Positions 1 to 8,310 of a stretch of 64,000 nucleotides of DNA are shown piece after piece. Position 1 is the stretch's first letter; every line of letters begins with the position of its first letter. This DNA comes from Gemmatimonadota bacterium (lineage in GTDB: Bacteria; Gemmatimonadota; Gemmatimonadetes; Longimicrobiales; Gaopeijiaceae). Location: NCBI GenBank assembly GCA_028873815.1, contig JAPPNN010000035.1, positions 38,938 to 102,937 on the forward strand, written 5' to 3'. Below the pieces are notes generated by a model, which did no database searches, was not told the origin of the DNA, and saw only the letters and a list, made by a program, of their open reading frames with translations. The translations under genes and the position numbers were made by a program.

Positions 1-373
1 TCGCCGCGGCAAACGGGAGCTTCTGCGTGTCGCCGCATATGGGCGCCACAGCGGCGTCGTGGATCTTGGGCAGCCCCCGCGCCAGCATGGGAAGCGCGAA
101 ATCGGTCCCCACCACACGGCCCGCAAACCCCTGCCGCGCCGCCAGTTCCATTGCGAGATCGAAAGTGCCGGCGCACGCGTCCAGGTACGTCCCGCGCGGT
201 GCGACCTCCCACCCGAGGGCCCGTACGGCGCGCCGGCGCCACCTCCGGTCGATGTTCAGGCTCAGGACGTGATTCAGGAGATCGTAGCGCGGTGCGATCT
301 CGCTGAAGAGCGTTCGAACCTGTACCGCGCGCTCATCGCCGGCTGCCGGGTCCGCATGCCGCGAAGCGGCCAA
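1..373 (-). CDS. menG: Menaquinone biosynthesis methyltransferase, 5' part only
   Basis: Class I SAM-dependent methyltransferase of the UbiE/MenG/COQ5 family, which C-methylates demethylmenaquinone in the last step of menaquinone synthesis. The 124 codons present show the family opening FSEIAPRYDLLNHVLS near residues 23-38, a glycine-rich SAM loop LDACAGTFDLA at 64-74, and the TDFALPMLARG region. The third motif-I glycine position reads F in GTFD, a mild oddity. The start is TTG at 373-371, preceded by GGGAGGTG five bases upstream; no ATG lies in this frame. The gene runs off the left edge, so the C-terminal half is missing only because of the window boundary. Confidence 0.85.
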   Translation of the reverse strand, partial: MAASRHADPAAGDERAVQVRTLFSEIAPRYDLLNHVLSLNIDRRWRRRAVRALGWEVAPRGTYLDACAGTFDLAMELAARQGFAGRVVGTDFALPMLARGLPKIHDAAVAPICGDTQKLPFAAA

Positions 374-529
374 GGCTTCACCTCCCTGATGCGTGGAAAC
401 GTGGACAAAGGGGGTTCGAAACGCAGAATCCGAATCCACCCGTCCCATGCCAACTGACGGGAATTCGCCCCTGAAACGTAGTCCGTTCTCAAGTCCACCG
501 GGAATCGTCGCGGCGGTCCCCGAGAACCT
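374..529. promoter_or_regulatory. Divergent intergenic region, possible ECF promoter
   Basis: 156 bases separate the menG start from the sigma factor start, so both promoters must lie here. A TGAAAC at 472-477 followed after 15 bases by GTC at 493-495 resembles an ECF-type -35/-10 pair and sits about 35 bases before the sigma gene, as expected for autoregulation. This is a weak match by eye only. Confidence 0.25.
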
Positions 530-1168
530 GTGCTTCCTTCAAGGAACGGCCCACGGCCCGACCCACAGTCCTTGCAAGATCCCGCACCCGATGACAGGAC
601 CCTGGCCGCCCAGGCCGCGAATGGACGCCAGCGTGCGTTCCGGGAACTGCTGAAGCGCTACGAGCGACCGGTCTTCTCGCTCGTCTACCGGATGGTCCGT
701 GACCGGAGCCTTGCCGAGGACCTGGCTCAGGAGGCCTTCATCCGGGCCTTCAACGCGATCGGGAGTTACAACCCCAAGTACAAGTTCTCCAGCTGGGTCT
801 TCAAGATCGCCAACAACGTTACCATCGACCACCTGCGCAAGAAGCGCCTCGACACCATCTCGCTGCAGGGGTCCCCCCACGCCCTGACGGAGGAGGCGCA
901 GGCGCAGACCACACCGATCGTGGAGTCGCCGGACGAACGCCCGGATGCCTACGTGGAGAACATGGAGCTCGGAGGCCAGATTGAAGCCGCGATCGGCAAG
1001 CTGCGGCCCGAGTACCGCACGGTAACACTGCTGCGCCACGTGGAAGGCTATTCCTACAAGGAAATCGCCAACATCATGGGGTTGCCTCTGGGAACGGTGA
1101 AGACATACATCCACAGAGCCCGTCTTGAGTTGAAGGAGTCGCTGGCCCACGTGGTCGATCCGGGTTAG
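530..1168 (+). CDS. RNA polymerase sigma factor, ECF (RpoE-like)
   Basis: Extracytoplasmic-function sigma factor of 212 residues. Region 2 is clear at about 38-110: the segment RSLAEDLAQEAFIRAFNAI is followed by FSSWVFKIANN and the basic DHLRKKR. Region 4 is at about 150-205, with YSYKEIANIMGLPLGTVKTY as the helix-turn-helix that reads the -35 element. The start is GTG at 530; a TTG at 572 is an alternative, because the first 15 residues are not conserved in character. A membrane anti-sigma gene, a bactofilin-like gene and a toastrack gene follow on the same strand, so it probably controls this envelope unit and perhaps itself. Family assignment is firm; the regulon is inference. Confidence 0.9.
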   Translation: MLPSRNGPRPDPQSLQDPAPDDRTLAAQAANGRQRAFRELLKRYERPVFSLVYRMVRDRSLAEDLAQEAFIRAFNAIGSYNPKYKFSSWVFKIANNVTIDHLRKKRLDTISLQGSPHALTEEAQAQTTPIVESPDERPDAYVENMELGGQIEAAIGKLRPEYRTVTLLRHVEGYSYKEIANIMGLPLGTVKTYIHRARLELKESLAHVVDPG

Positions 1169-1252
1169 CCGGAACTGCGAAGGGTCGCGCACGCAGTGAA
1201 ACCAGCGGAATTCGGCTACCGTAGTGCAGGCAAATCCCTGAGGATGTGCAAA

Positions 1253-2158
1253 GTGACCAAGACCGATCGCAGAGTGAGGGCCCTGGACCCGGAGACGAGA
1301 AGGATATTCTCGTACCTGGACGGCGAATTGCGCCCCCGCGACGTCCTCGAGTTCGAACGGGAGATCGCGGTCAACCGAGGGCTCGAGACCGAAGTCCGCG
1401 CCTTTCGCTCCGTCCTTGCGGCCCTTGATCAACTTGCGCTGTTCGCGCCCTCCCCGGACTTCCGGGTACGCGTGCTCGTGGCGCTGTACGCGGGAAGATC
1501 CTGGCGCGCCCGGGTACGGGCGTGGATCGGTGGAGGTTCCTTCGCCATCGTGCCGAATGCGCTCGCCACCCTCCTGGACGAGGGTCTGCCGAGGCGCCAG
1601 GCCAGGGCCCTGTCCGCATTCGTGGTGAGTGATCCCGAGGCGGCCGGCGCCCTTGCCGAGTGGAAGCAGCTGCACGACAAGCTGGACCGCTTGCCCGCCT
1701 ATGCGCCGACTGCCGGATTCCGCGATCGCGTCATGGCCCGGGTAGACACGGCGCCCGCTGCATCCGCCCGGCGCAGCGGGCTTACACAGCGAATTGGGCG
1801 GGCCTGGGCTCGCCCGGCGGACCGTCTGGCGGCCGCGTCCGGTATCGCCTTCGGGCCAACCGCCGCCGTGCTGACGACCGCGTACATGCTTTTTTCCAAC
1901 AACCCCCTCGTCACGGCGTCGAACGTCGCGAGCTTCCTTTGGACCAGGACCGCCGACGCTCTTTCGGGCCTCGTCAACGGCGGTTTCGGGAGTGCGGCGG
2001 GCAGCGTGTTTGGATTCCTCGACGGCGTGGCGCCACAGGGACCGGCCCTGGCCGTCAGTGTGTTTGTCTTCGCCTGTCTCACACTGGTTTCGGTGTGGGT
2101 TCTCTACAGGAACATCGTCAAGGTTCCGGTTTCGGAGCGTCGTTATGTACCGATTTGA
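1253..2158 (+). CDS. Putative membrane-anchored anti-sigma factor (zinc-less)
   Basis: About 301 residues, directly downstream of the sigma gene. The N-terminal part (RRIFSYLDGELRPRDVLEFE) has the helical look of an anti-sigma domain with the typical 'YLDGEL' turn, but no H-x3-C-x2-C zinc motif. A second similar segment occurs around residues 95-150. Hydrophobic stretches lie in the last third, including a strong one at SVFVFACLTLVSVWVLY close to the C-terminus, consistent with membrane anchoring. Start choice: GAGG sits nine bases before GTG 1253; ATG 1244 abuts the same GAGG and GTG 1196 has no ribosome site. The last 14 bases overlap the next gene. The anti-sigma role rests on position and fold style, not on a recognised family. 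Confidence 0.6.
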   Translation: MTKTDRRVRALDPETRRIFSYLDGELRPRDVLEFEREIAVNRGLETEVRAFRSVLAALDQLALFAPSPDFRVRVLVALYAGRSWRARVRAWIGGGSFAIVPNALATLLDEGLPRRQARALSAFVVSDPEAAGALAEWKQLHDKLDRLPAYAPTAGFRDRVMARVDTAPAASARRSGLTQRIGRAWARPADRLAAASGIAFGPTAAVLTTAYMLFSNNPLVTASNVASFLWTRTADALSGLVNGGFGSAAGSVFGFLDGVAPQGPALAVSVFVFACLTLVSVWVLYRNIVKVPVSERRYVPI

Positions 2159-3710
2159 CCGAATGAACTGGCTGCTCGCCGCGGTCGCCGGTGGCGGAGG
2201 CATGCTCGCCGCCGCGGATGCCACGGCTCAGGAGCGGCAGGTTGTCTCCAATCAGCTGGGAGTCTCGAGTTCGGAAGCATCGCTGGAGCTCGAGTTCTCC
2301 GACGGCGCGACGTTCTCGATTTCCTTCGAGAACGGTCGCGTCACGGCCGACGGAGAGGTCCTCGGCACCTACCAGTCCGGTGGCGCGGCCGAGCAGGAGT
2401 GGCGCAGCCTGCTCTCGGACGTCCTCTCCCTGTCGAACGGCCCCCTCGCCGAAGCGCTCGAGCAGTGGGAGCCGGGCCCCGATCTCACCGGAGGCGAGGC
2501 GGACCTCCTGCGCGCGGTCGACGGAGCCCTGGAGGGAGCGGTGGCGGGCGTCGGAGGCGGTGTAAGCCGTTCCGTGGCCGGGCAGAGAATGGGGGATCTC
2601 CTGGAGGCCGTGGCGCACAGCGAAAACGTCGAGGCGCTGGGGACCGCCCTGGAGGATGTCGATCTCGAGTCGCTGGGGATCTGGCTGCATCAGGACTACA
2701 CGGTGCGCGAAGGAGCTTCGCACTCGGGATCCGTGCTGGTCGTCGGAGGACATCTGGATGTTCGCGGCACCGTGGACGGCGACGTGATCGTGCTCGACGG
2801 CACCATCACGCTGCGGGAGGACGGAGAGGTCGATGGCGACGTCCATCTGATTCAGTCGGACCTGGTACGGCGTGGCGGTGAGGTCGACGGCGACGTGGTG
2901 GATGTGACGCGGCAGCTGCGGCGGGCGGAGAATCAGTTCCGCGAAGAGATCATGGCCGAGGTCACCCGTGAGCTGGGACGCACCCGGAATGCCGGACGAG
3001 GGAGCGGGTTCGCGAGGGTCAGCCGCGCCGTGGGCGATATCTTCGAGACCGGGATCACCTTCGTCATTCTGGGTCTGTTGACGCTGCTGCTCACGCGGTT
3101 CTCGGCGGATCGCGTGGATGTGGTCACCCGGGCGGTCGGACACCAGCCGGCGCGCAGTGCCGTGGTCGGGTTTGCAGGCGGATTCCTGATCCTCCCGGTC
3201 TATGTCCTCGGGATGGTGGTGCTGGCCATCTCCGTGGTGGGGCTGCCGGTGCTGCTGGCCTGGGTGCCGCTTTTCCCGCTGGCGGTGGTCGTCGCGGGAT
3301 TCATGGGATACGTGGGGGTCGGCCAGCAGCTTGGGAGGTGGGTGCTCGAGCATGACATCCCGTGGCTCGACTGGGTCGATGGCAATCGCCCCACACACCT
3401 CCGCCTCCTCGGGCTCGCCACGCTGCTCGTCCCCTTCGTCGTCGGTAACGCGCTGCAGGTGTTGCCGCTGGTGGGCTGGACCGGCTCGCTCGTCATCGGA
3501 ATGGGGAGCATCGCGAGTGTCGCCGCAACGCTGACGGGCCTGGGCGCGGTCATCGTGACGCGCGGCGGCCGCCGTCCCGTCGACTACGGATTCGAGGAAC
3601 ACGCTTACGAACCGGCCGACTGGCACGAGGCCGAGGACGACGGTGTTTCCGACGAAGCCGACGATGGCGTGGACCGCGGGACGGCCGCGGCCGGGGACGA
3701 CGAGTCATGA
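2145..3710 (+). CDS. Secreted/membrane protein with bactofilin-like beta-helix segment
   Basis: 521 residues. An N-terminal signal peptide (NWLLAAVAGGGGMLAAADA, then TAQ) is followed by an acidic globular part. At about 195-255 there is a short right-handed beta-helix-like segment built on repeated V-x-G-D-V units (GTVDGDVIV, GEVDGDVHL, GEVDGDVVDV), as in polymer-forming bactofilins. The second half has several hydrophobic helices at roughly 303-325, 340-395 and 420-470, then an acidic tail. The start at 2145 has GGAG seven bases upstream and overlaps the anti-sigma gene; a second ATG at 2163 would also leave a signal peptide. It overlaps the next gene by four bases (ATGA). Bactofilin-like coats often act in envelope stress; the function here is inferred. 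Confidence 0.7.
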   Translation: MYRFDRMNWLLAAVAGGGGMLAAADATAQERQVVSNQLGVSSSEASLELEFSDGATFSISFENGRVTADGEVLGTYQSGGAAEQEWRSLLSDVLSLSNGPLAEALEQWEPGPDLTGGEADLLRAVDGALEGAVAGVGGGVSRSVAGQRMGDLLEAVAHSENVEALGTALEDVDLESLGIWLHQDYTVREGASHSGSVLVVGGHLDVRGTVDGDVIVLDGTITLREDGEVDGDVHLIQSDLVRRGGEVDGDVVDVTRQLRRAENQFREEIMAEVTRELGRTRNAGRGSGFARVSRAVGDIFETGITFVILGLLTLLLTRFSADRVDVVTRAVGHQPARSAVVGFAGGFLILPVYVLGMVVLAISVVGLPVLLAWVPLFPLAVVVAGFMGYVGVGQQLGRWVLEHDIPWLDWVDGNRPTHLRLLGLATLLVPFVVGNALQVLPLVGWTGSLVIGMGSIASVAATLTGLGAVIVTRGGRRPVDYGFEEHAYEPADWHEAEDDGVSDEADDGVDRGTAAAGDDES

Positions 3711-4552
3711 ACCGGCCCATACTGGCCCTGGCCGCGGCGGTGGCGCTCGCCGCGCCCCTTTCGCTCGCAGCCCAGAGCTGGAAGACCTTCACTTCCTCCA
3801 GGCTTGTGACGAACGAGGACCGTCTCAGTGTATCGGTCGGCTACGGAGCCGGCGTGCTCAAGCTGAGCAGGGGCGATGAGGGCTCTCTGTACAGAGCGCT
3901 GTTCCGCTTCGACGAAGAATCGGCGGACCCGGTGGCCGAGTACGGGAACCAGCACCTCGAGGTCGGAATCTCCATTCACGACCACCGCGGACGGAGCTTT
4001 CGCGGCAGGTCCGAAGGCCCCTCCCTGGATCTGCAACTCGGACCGGACGTTCCAGCGGCCATTGAACTGGATTTCGGTGCGGGACGCGCGGATGTGGACC
4101 TCACCGGCATACCCGTATCGCGGCTGGAGCTGCATACGGGCGCCTCGGAATCGGTCCTGAGAATACGGGAACTGAATCCGGAACCGATGGAGGAGGCCAT
4201 TATCGCCGTGGGGGCGGCCGATCTGCGCGTAAGCGGACTCGGGAACTTCCACACGAGCGAGATCGAGGTGAACGCCGGCCTGGGTTCGGTGGTGCTGGAA
4301 CTGGATGGACGCTGGGTGGAGAACGCGATGCTATCGGTCGAGATGGGGTTGGGCGCGCTGGAGATCCGCGTACCTGAATCGCTGGGCATTCGTGTTCACC
4401 GCCAGAGCCGCTTCCTTTCCACGTTCGATGCGGAGCGGCTCGTCAGAAATGGAGACGTGTACCAGTCGGTGAATTGGGATGCCGCCGATCGCAGGGTGGA
4501 AATCGACATCTCCGCCGCGCTCGGCAGTGTGGACATCGTGTGGATCGACTGA
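3707..4552 (+). CDS. Secreted toastrack/LiaF-like beta-strand protein
   Basis: 281 residues with a clean signal peptide (LALAAAVALAAPLSLAAQ). The rest is a run of short alternating beta strands with repeated patterns such as IELDFGAGRADVDLTGI, LELHTGASESVLRI, IEVNAGLGSVVLELDG and VEMGLGALEIRVP. This pattern is typical of the DUF4097/LiaF-C 'toastrack' fold found in cell-envelope stress proteins. The start codon overlaps the preceding stop as ATGA, so translation is coupled to the bactofilin-like gene. It is the last tightly linked member of the sigma-factor unit. No catalytic residues are visible; a structural or sensing role in the periplasm is the likeliest reading. Confidence 0.65.
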   Translation: MNRPILALAAAVALAAPLSLAAQSWKTFTSSRLVTNEDRLSVSVGYGAGVLKLSRGDEGSLYRALFRFDEESADPVAEYGNQHLEVGISIHDHRGRSFRGRSEGPSLDLQLGPDVPAAIELDFGAGRADVDLTGIPVSRLELHTGASESVLRIRELNPEPMEEAIIAVGAADLRVSGLGNFHTSEIEVNAGLGSVVLELDGRWVENAMLSVEMGLGALEIRVPESLGIRVHRQSRFLSTFDAERLVRNGDVYQSVNWDAADRRVEIDISAALGSVDIVWID

Positions 4553-4682
4553 CCTGCGTCCCAGGTGGTGAAGACCACCGCGAAACGAATAAGTATTACT
4601 TTTAGGTTGGTGACTTTTCCGTCCCGTGGGAGCGGGCCGTCCGTTCGGCCGCCCCGAGAGGACCGGTTACGCAGGGGAAGGC

Positions 4683-4922
4683 ATGATCGGAACGCTGTTG
4701 ACATTCCTGGCCATGGGCATCGTCAGCATTGTGGTGGTGTGGATCGTTCTCTCGGTGATCGGCGCCCTTCTGGGTCTCACCGCCGGGATCGCCGGGTTCC
4801 TCCTCTGGAAGGTGGTCCCGGTCATGTTCGTGGGCTGGTTCGTGCTGAAGGTGCTCGCCAGGGTGCGGAGAGGTCCGGGGGCCCTCTCGGCGGCCGACCG
4901 CCAATGGCTGGAGGGCGAATAG
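4683..4922 (+). CDS. Small two-TM membrane protein
   Basis: 79 residues made almost entirely of two hydrophobic segments (about 3-27 and 30-55), with a short basic-then-acidic tail RVRRGPGALSAADRQWLEG. An in-frame upstream ATG at 4626 would add 19 hydrophilic residues. I prefer 4683 because AGGGGAAGG lies just upstream and the protein then starts at the membrane segment. It follows the toastrack gene after a 130-base gap that contains an AT-rich stretch (4587-4615) and may have its own promoter. No family recognised; size and setting suggest a phage-shock or stress-type membrane peptide, but that is a guess. Confidence 0.55.
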   Translation: MIGTLLTFLAMGIVSIVVVWIVLSVIGALLGLTAGIAGFLLWKVVPVMFVGWFVLKVLARVRRGPGALSAADRQWLEGE

Positions 4923-4965
4923 ACCCTCGCGTGCGTCTCGCCGGGACAGCCGAGGTGACGTTATA

Positions 4966-4988
4966 GGGTCGCTCGTGGAACGCGACCC
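4966..4988. terminator. Stem-loop between convergent genes
   Basis: Perfect 7-bp arms GGGTCGC / GCGACCC with a 9-base loop lie between the ends of the small membrane protein gene (+) and mrp (-). The position suggests a bidirectional terminator, although no T-run follows on either strand. A hairpin with the same GGGTCG / CGACCC core occurs at 63177-63196. Confidence 0.5.
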
Positions 4989-4994
4989 CGGCGG

Positions 4995-6149
4995 CTAGCG
5001 GCGCGGCGGCAGGGTTTCGAGCGCTTGCAGCAGGTTGGCGCCGATCTGGGCGAGCGATGCCGCAGCCGGAGAATCGGGCGCGGACAGCACGGTCGGCCGC
5101 CCTTCGTCCCCCGCCCTCCTCACGGCGATATCAATCGGCACCCTGCCCAGGAACGGGATCGACAATTCCCGGGCGAGTTCCTCGCCGCCGCCGCGTCCGA
5201 ACAAGTCCACCACCTCGTCCGATCCGGGGATCTGGAAGCCGCACATGTTCTCCACGACGCCGAGCACCCGGGTGTTGACCCGCTCGAACATCTTGATCCC
5301 GCGCCGCACGTCTCCCGTGGCCACCTTCTGGGGCGTCGTAACCATCACCGCACCATCGAGATCGACCGTCTGTACCAGAGACAGCTGAGCGTCCCCCGTG
5401 CCGGGCGGCATGTCCACGACCATCAGGTCCAGATCGCCCCACGCCACCTGCTCCATGAACTGCTTGAGAATGCCGGCGATCAGCGGGCCCCGCATGATCG
5501 CGGGCTGGGCGCGGTCGAGCAGAAACCCGAGACTCATGAGCTGGACACCGTGCGACTCCAGGGGCACGATCATCTCCGATCCCTTGGCACCGGACACGGG
5601 AGGGCGGCGGCGCTCTCCGAACATGAGCGGGATGTTCGGTCCGTAGATATCCGCGTCCAACAGACCCGTGCTCATCCCACGAGCGGCAGCGTGCGCCGCC
5701 AGGTTGGTGGCCACCATGGACTTGCCGACCCCGCCCTTTCCGGAGCTGATCGCGATGATTCGCTTGACGCCGGCCAGGATGCCGGGCTTTGGAGTGGGAG
5801 GCGGAACCGAGCCCGGCTGCAGTCCCCGCGGCCGGGGCCGGACCTCCGGCTTGCGGTCTGCCTGGCCCTCACTATCCGGCGGTGTCTGGGGCAACTGAAC
5901 GTCCACCTTGACGGACGTTACGCCCTCGACGGCCCCGGCAGCGGCTCTGGCCCGGCGCACCAGCACCCCGGGATCTCCACGCCGCAACGAGAACACGAAG
6001 CGGGCGTTGCCCTGCGAGTCCACGTCCACGGCGCTGACCTGGCCTCCGTCGACCACGTCCTGGCCGGTCACCGGATTGACGATGCCCGTCAGCGCCTTCG
6101 TCACAGCGGCCGCTAGTCCGCCCTGGCTCATTCGAGGCTCAAATGGCAT
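4995..6149 (-). CDS. mrp: Mrp/ApbC-family Fe-S cluster carrier ATPase
   Basis: 384-residue P-loop NTPase of the Mrp/NBP35 family, which carries and transfers iron-sulfur clusters to apoproteins in the cytosol. The N-terminal ~90 residues look like the MIP18/DUF59 domain. After a proline-rich linker, the deviant Walker A motif SSGKGGVGKS is at about 135-144, followed by GLLDADIYGPNIP and the Walker B-like VVDMPPGTGD. The CxxC usual near the C-terminal side is not obvious; a single Cys lies in ENMCGFQIPGSD. The gene overlaps the upstream nifU-like gene by 11 bases, so scaffold and carrier are made together. A second ATG at residue 7 is an alternative start. Confidence 0.92.
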   Translation of the reverse strand: MPFEPRMSQGGLAAAVTKALTGIVNPVTGQDVVDGGQVSAVDVDSQGNARFVFSLRRGDPGVLVRRARAAAGAVEGVTSVKVDVQLPQTPPDSEGQADRKPEVRPRPRGLQPGSVPPPTPKPGILAGVKRIIAISSGKGGVGKSMVATNLAAHAAARGMSTGLLDADIYGPNIPLMFGERRRPPVSGAKGSEMIVPLESHGVQLMSLGFLLDRAQPAIMRGPLIAGILKQFMEQVAWGDLDLMVVDMPPGTGDAQLSLVQTVDLDGAVMVTTPQKVATGDVRRGIKMFERVNTRVLGVVENMCGFQIPGSDEVVDLFGRGGGEELARELSIPFLGRVPIDIAVRRAGDEGRPTVLSAPDSPAAASLAQIGANLLQALETLPPRR

Positions 6150-6369
6150 CTACCGTCAGCACCTCGGGCACGGACGCCCTGAGCCGCTGTTCGATCCCCT
6201 CCTTGAGGGTAAACATGGATATCGGACACGCTTCGCAGGCACCCATCAGCCGGACTTCGACCCTCCCGCGATCCGCATCCCAGGCCACCAGTTCGACGTC
6301 GCCCCCGTCCATGCGAATGGCGGGACGAATCGTCTCAAGGACTTCTTCGATCCGCTCTATGGTAGCCAT
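6139..6369 (-). CDS. NifU-like C-terminal domain Fe-S scaffold
   Basis: 76 residues matching a stand-alone NifU C-terminal (Nfu) domain: IRPAIRMDGGDVELVAWD, then the cluster-binding CxxC in GACEACPIS (Cys45 and Cys48), then the terminal helix. Such proteins hold a [4Fe-4S] cluster and hand it on. The Mrp carrier gene begins inside its last codons, which supports a two-step Fe-S delivery module. The length is normal for a minimal Nfu; it lacks the degenerate N-terminal domain found in longer NfuA proteins. Confidence 0.88.
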   Translation of the reverse strand: MATIERIEEVLETIRPAIRMDGGDVELVAWDADRGRVEVRLMGACEACPISMFTLKEGIEQRLRASVPEVLTVDAI

Positions 6370-6669
6370 TCTCCGTCCAGGTCACAGGCACGGGTCCGAA
6401 CCGGTCCCGAGGATGGTGGCTGTGACGCCCACGGAAACTACCGAACGCCTTTCCCGGTCGTCAATGCCGGTTGCGCCCGCGGCCCGCTTTCGTGAAATTG
6501 CCTGCGATTCCGGCGTTGACGAGCATCCGGAAGACCGCGTTCGAAACAGACCCTTGGCTGGTCCACCCGCATCTGTCGCACCGACCGTTGCGAGCGGCGG
6601 AGGACGCTCCGCGATGCGCCTCCCCAAAGGGCTCGAGCGCTCCCGCCAACCTCCAATGTCGATCAGCCC
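6370..6669. other. Divergent intergenic region, no gene seen
   Basis: 300 bases between the nifU-like start (-) and the pruA start (+). An open frame on the minus strand runs through it but continues antisense into pruA and has no coding character. No clear promoter, hairpin or RNA motif stands out by eye; both flanking promoters should be here. Confidence 0.5.
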
Positions 6670-8298
6670 ATGTCCGGAACGTTCCGCGTGCCCGCCCCCG
6701 TCAACGAACCCATCCACTCCTATGCGCCCGGCACCCCGGAGAGAGCGGAACTGAAAGCCGCCCTCGGCAGAATCGGCAGCCAGCAGGTCGAGATCCCGGT
6801 CATCATCGGGGGCGAAGCGGTCCGGACCGGAAAAACCCATGAGATCCGTGCGCCGCACGACCATGACCTCCTCCTGGGCGTCTGGCACGAGGCGGGTCCG
6901 GCGGAAGCGCGGAAAGCGATCGCGAACACGGTCGCGGCACGCCGCGAATGGGAGTCATGGCCCTGGGAGGACCGCGCCGCCGTATTCCTGAAAGCGGCGG
7001 ACCTTCTCGCGGAGACGTGGAGGTCCACGCTCAACGCCGCGACCATGCTCGGGCAAAGCAAGAACGCGTTCCAGTCCGAGATCGACGCGGCCTGCGAGAT
7101 CGTCGACTTCTACCGGTTCGGGGCCCACTTCGCGGACCGCATCTTCGAACAGCAGCCCATCTCGGACAGGGGCGTCTGGAACCGGATGGAATACCGGCCT
7201 CTGGAAGGCTTCGTCTACGCGGTCAGCCCGTTCAACTTCACCGCGATCGGGGCCAACCTGGCGGGAACCCCCGCCATGGTGGGATGCGGTGTGCTGTGGA
7301 AGCCGTCCAAGCACGCCGTCCTGTCCGGCTACTACACCTACAAGCTGCTGGAAGAGGCCGGCCTTCCTCCCGGAGTGATCAACTTCGTGCCGGGCAACCC
7401 CGCCGGCATCACCGAGGCCGCCATGAGCCACCCGGACTTCGCCGGCCTGCACTTTACGGGATCGACCGAGGTGTTTCAGTCCTTGTGGACCACCGTCGGC
7501 AGAAACATCGCGACCTACCGGTCCTACCCCCGGCTGGTCGGCGAAACCGGCGGCAAGGACTTCATCGTCGCTCACCCGTCGGCCGACCACGCCGCACTGC
7601 GCACCGCGATCATCCGCGGCTCGTTCGAGTACCAGGGCCAGAAGTGTTCCGCGGCCTCCAGGGCCTACATCCCGCGCTCGGTGTGGAAGGCGATACGCGA
7701 CGACCTGGTCGATGAGACGAACGAACTGCGGATGGGGGTGCCGACGGACTTCCGGAACTTCATCAACGCGGTGATCGACCGGGGTGCCTTCAGCTCCATC
7801 ACGGGCTACATCGACCGGGCCGCGGCCAGCGCCGATGCGGACGTGATCGCGGGCGGCGAGTATTCGGACGCCGAGGGCTTCTTCATCCGGCCGACCCTCA
7901 TCGAGGCCCGGCGACCCGACCACGAGTCGATGTGCGACGAGATCTTCGGCCCCGTCATGTCGATCTACGTGTACCCCGACAACGAGTGGTCCGAGACGCT
8001 CGACACCGTCGACAGGACCTCGCCGTACGCGCTGACGGGCGCGGTGTTCTCGCAGGACCGGACCGGGGTGCGCAACGCGCTGGACCGCCTGCGGAACGCC
8101 GCCGGCAACTTCTACATCAACGACAAGCCCACGGGGGCCGTGGTGGGGCAGCAACCCTTCGGCGGCGGCAGGGCGTCCGGAACGAACGACAAGGCCGGCT
8201 CGGCGTTCAACATCATCCGCTGGCTCACTCCCAGGACGATCAAGGAGACCATGGTCCCGCCGACGAGCGTCGGCTACCCGTTCATGGAGGAGGCGTAG
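6670..8298 (+). CDS. pruA: L-glutamate gamma-semialdehyde dehydrogenase
   Basis: Oxidises glutamate semialdehyde (the hydrolysed form of P5C) to glutamate with NAD, the second step of proline and arginine catabolism. The 542 residues match the stand-alone long-form P5C dehydrogenase. Features: AVSPFNFTAIGANL, the cofactor/phosphate region VNFVPGNPAGITEA, general-base Glu at about 292 in VGETGGKDF, and nucleophile Cys at about 326 in YQGQKCSAASR. FGGGRASGTNDKAG near the end is also typical. No PutA-type proline dehydrogenase is fused or adjacent, so the partner must lie elsewhere. It ends 12 bases from a convergent gene. Confidence 0.95.
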   Translation: MSGTFRVPAPVNEPIHSYAPGTPERAELKAALGRIGSQQVEIPVIIGGEAVRTGKTHEIRAPHDHDLLLGVWHEAGPAEARKAIANTVAARREWESWPWEDRAAVFLKAADLLAETWRSTLNAATMLGQSKNAFQSEIDAACEIVDFYRFGAHFADRIFEQQPISDRGVWNRMEYRPLEGFVYAVSPFNFTAIGANLAGTPAMVGCGVLWKPSKHAVLSGYYTYKLLEEAGLPPGVINFVPGNPAGITEAAMSHPDFAGLHFTGSTEVFQSLWTTVGRNIATYRSYPRLVGETGGKDFIVAHPSADHAALRTAIIRGSFEYQGQKCSAASRAYIPRSVWKAIRDDLVDETNELRMGVPTDFRNFINAVIDRGAFSSITGYIDRAAASADADVIAGGEYSDAEGFFIRPTLIEARRPDHESMCDEIFGPVMSIYVYPDNEWSETLDTVDRTSPYALTGAVFSQDRTGVRNALDRLRNAAGNFYINDKPTGAVVGQQPFGGGRASGTNDKAGSAFNIIRWLTPRTIKETMVPPTSVGYPFMEEA

Positions 8299-8310
8299 TC
8301 AGGGCCCGAG

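Noticed and set aside
539..2224. 561-residue open frame on the minus strand over the sigma/anti-sigma genes
   Set aside because: Mirror shadow of GC-rich plus-strand genes: Arg/Gly/Pro/His rich, no domain, no ribosome site.
2118..3626. 502-residue minus-strand frame opposite the bactofilin-like gene
   Set aside because: Low-complexity His/Arg/Gln composition typical of antisense shadow; the plus-strand frame has clear signal peptide and TM segments.
6382..6888. 168-residue minus-strand frame before pruA
   Set aside because: Runs antisense into pruA, has no ribosome site or domain; shadow.
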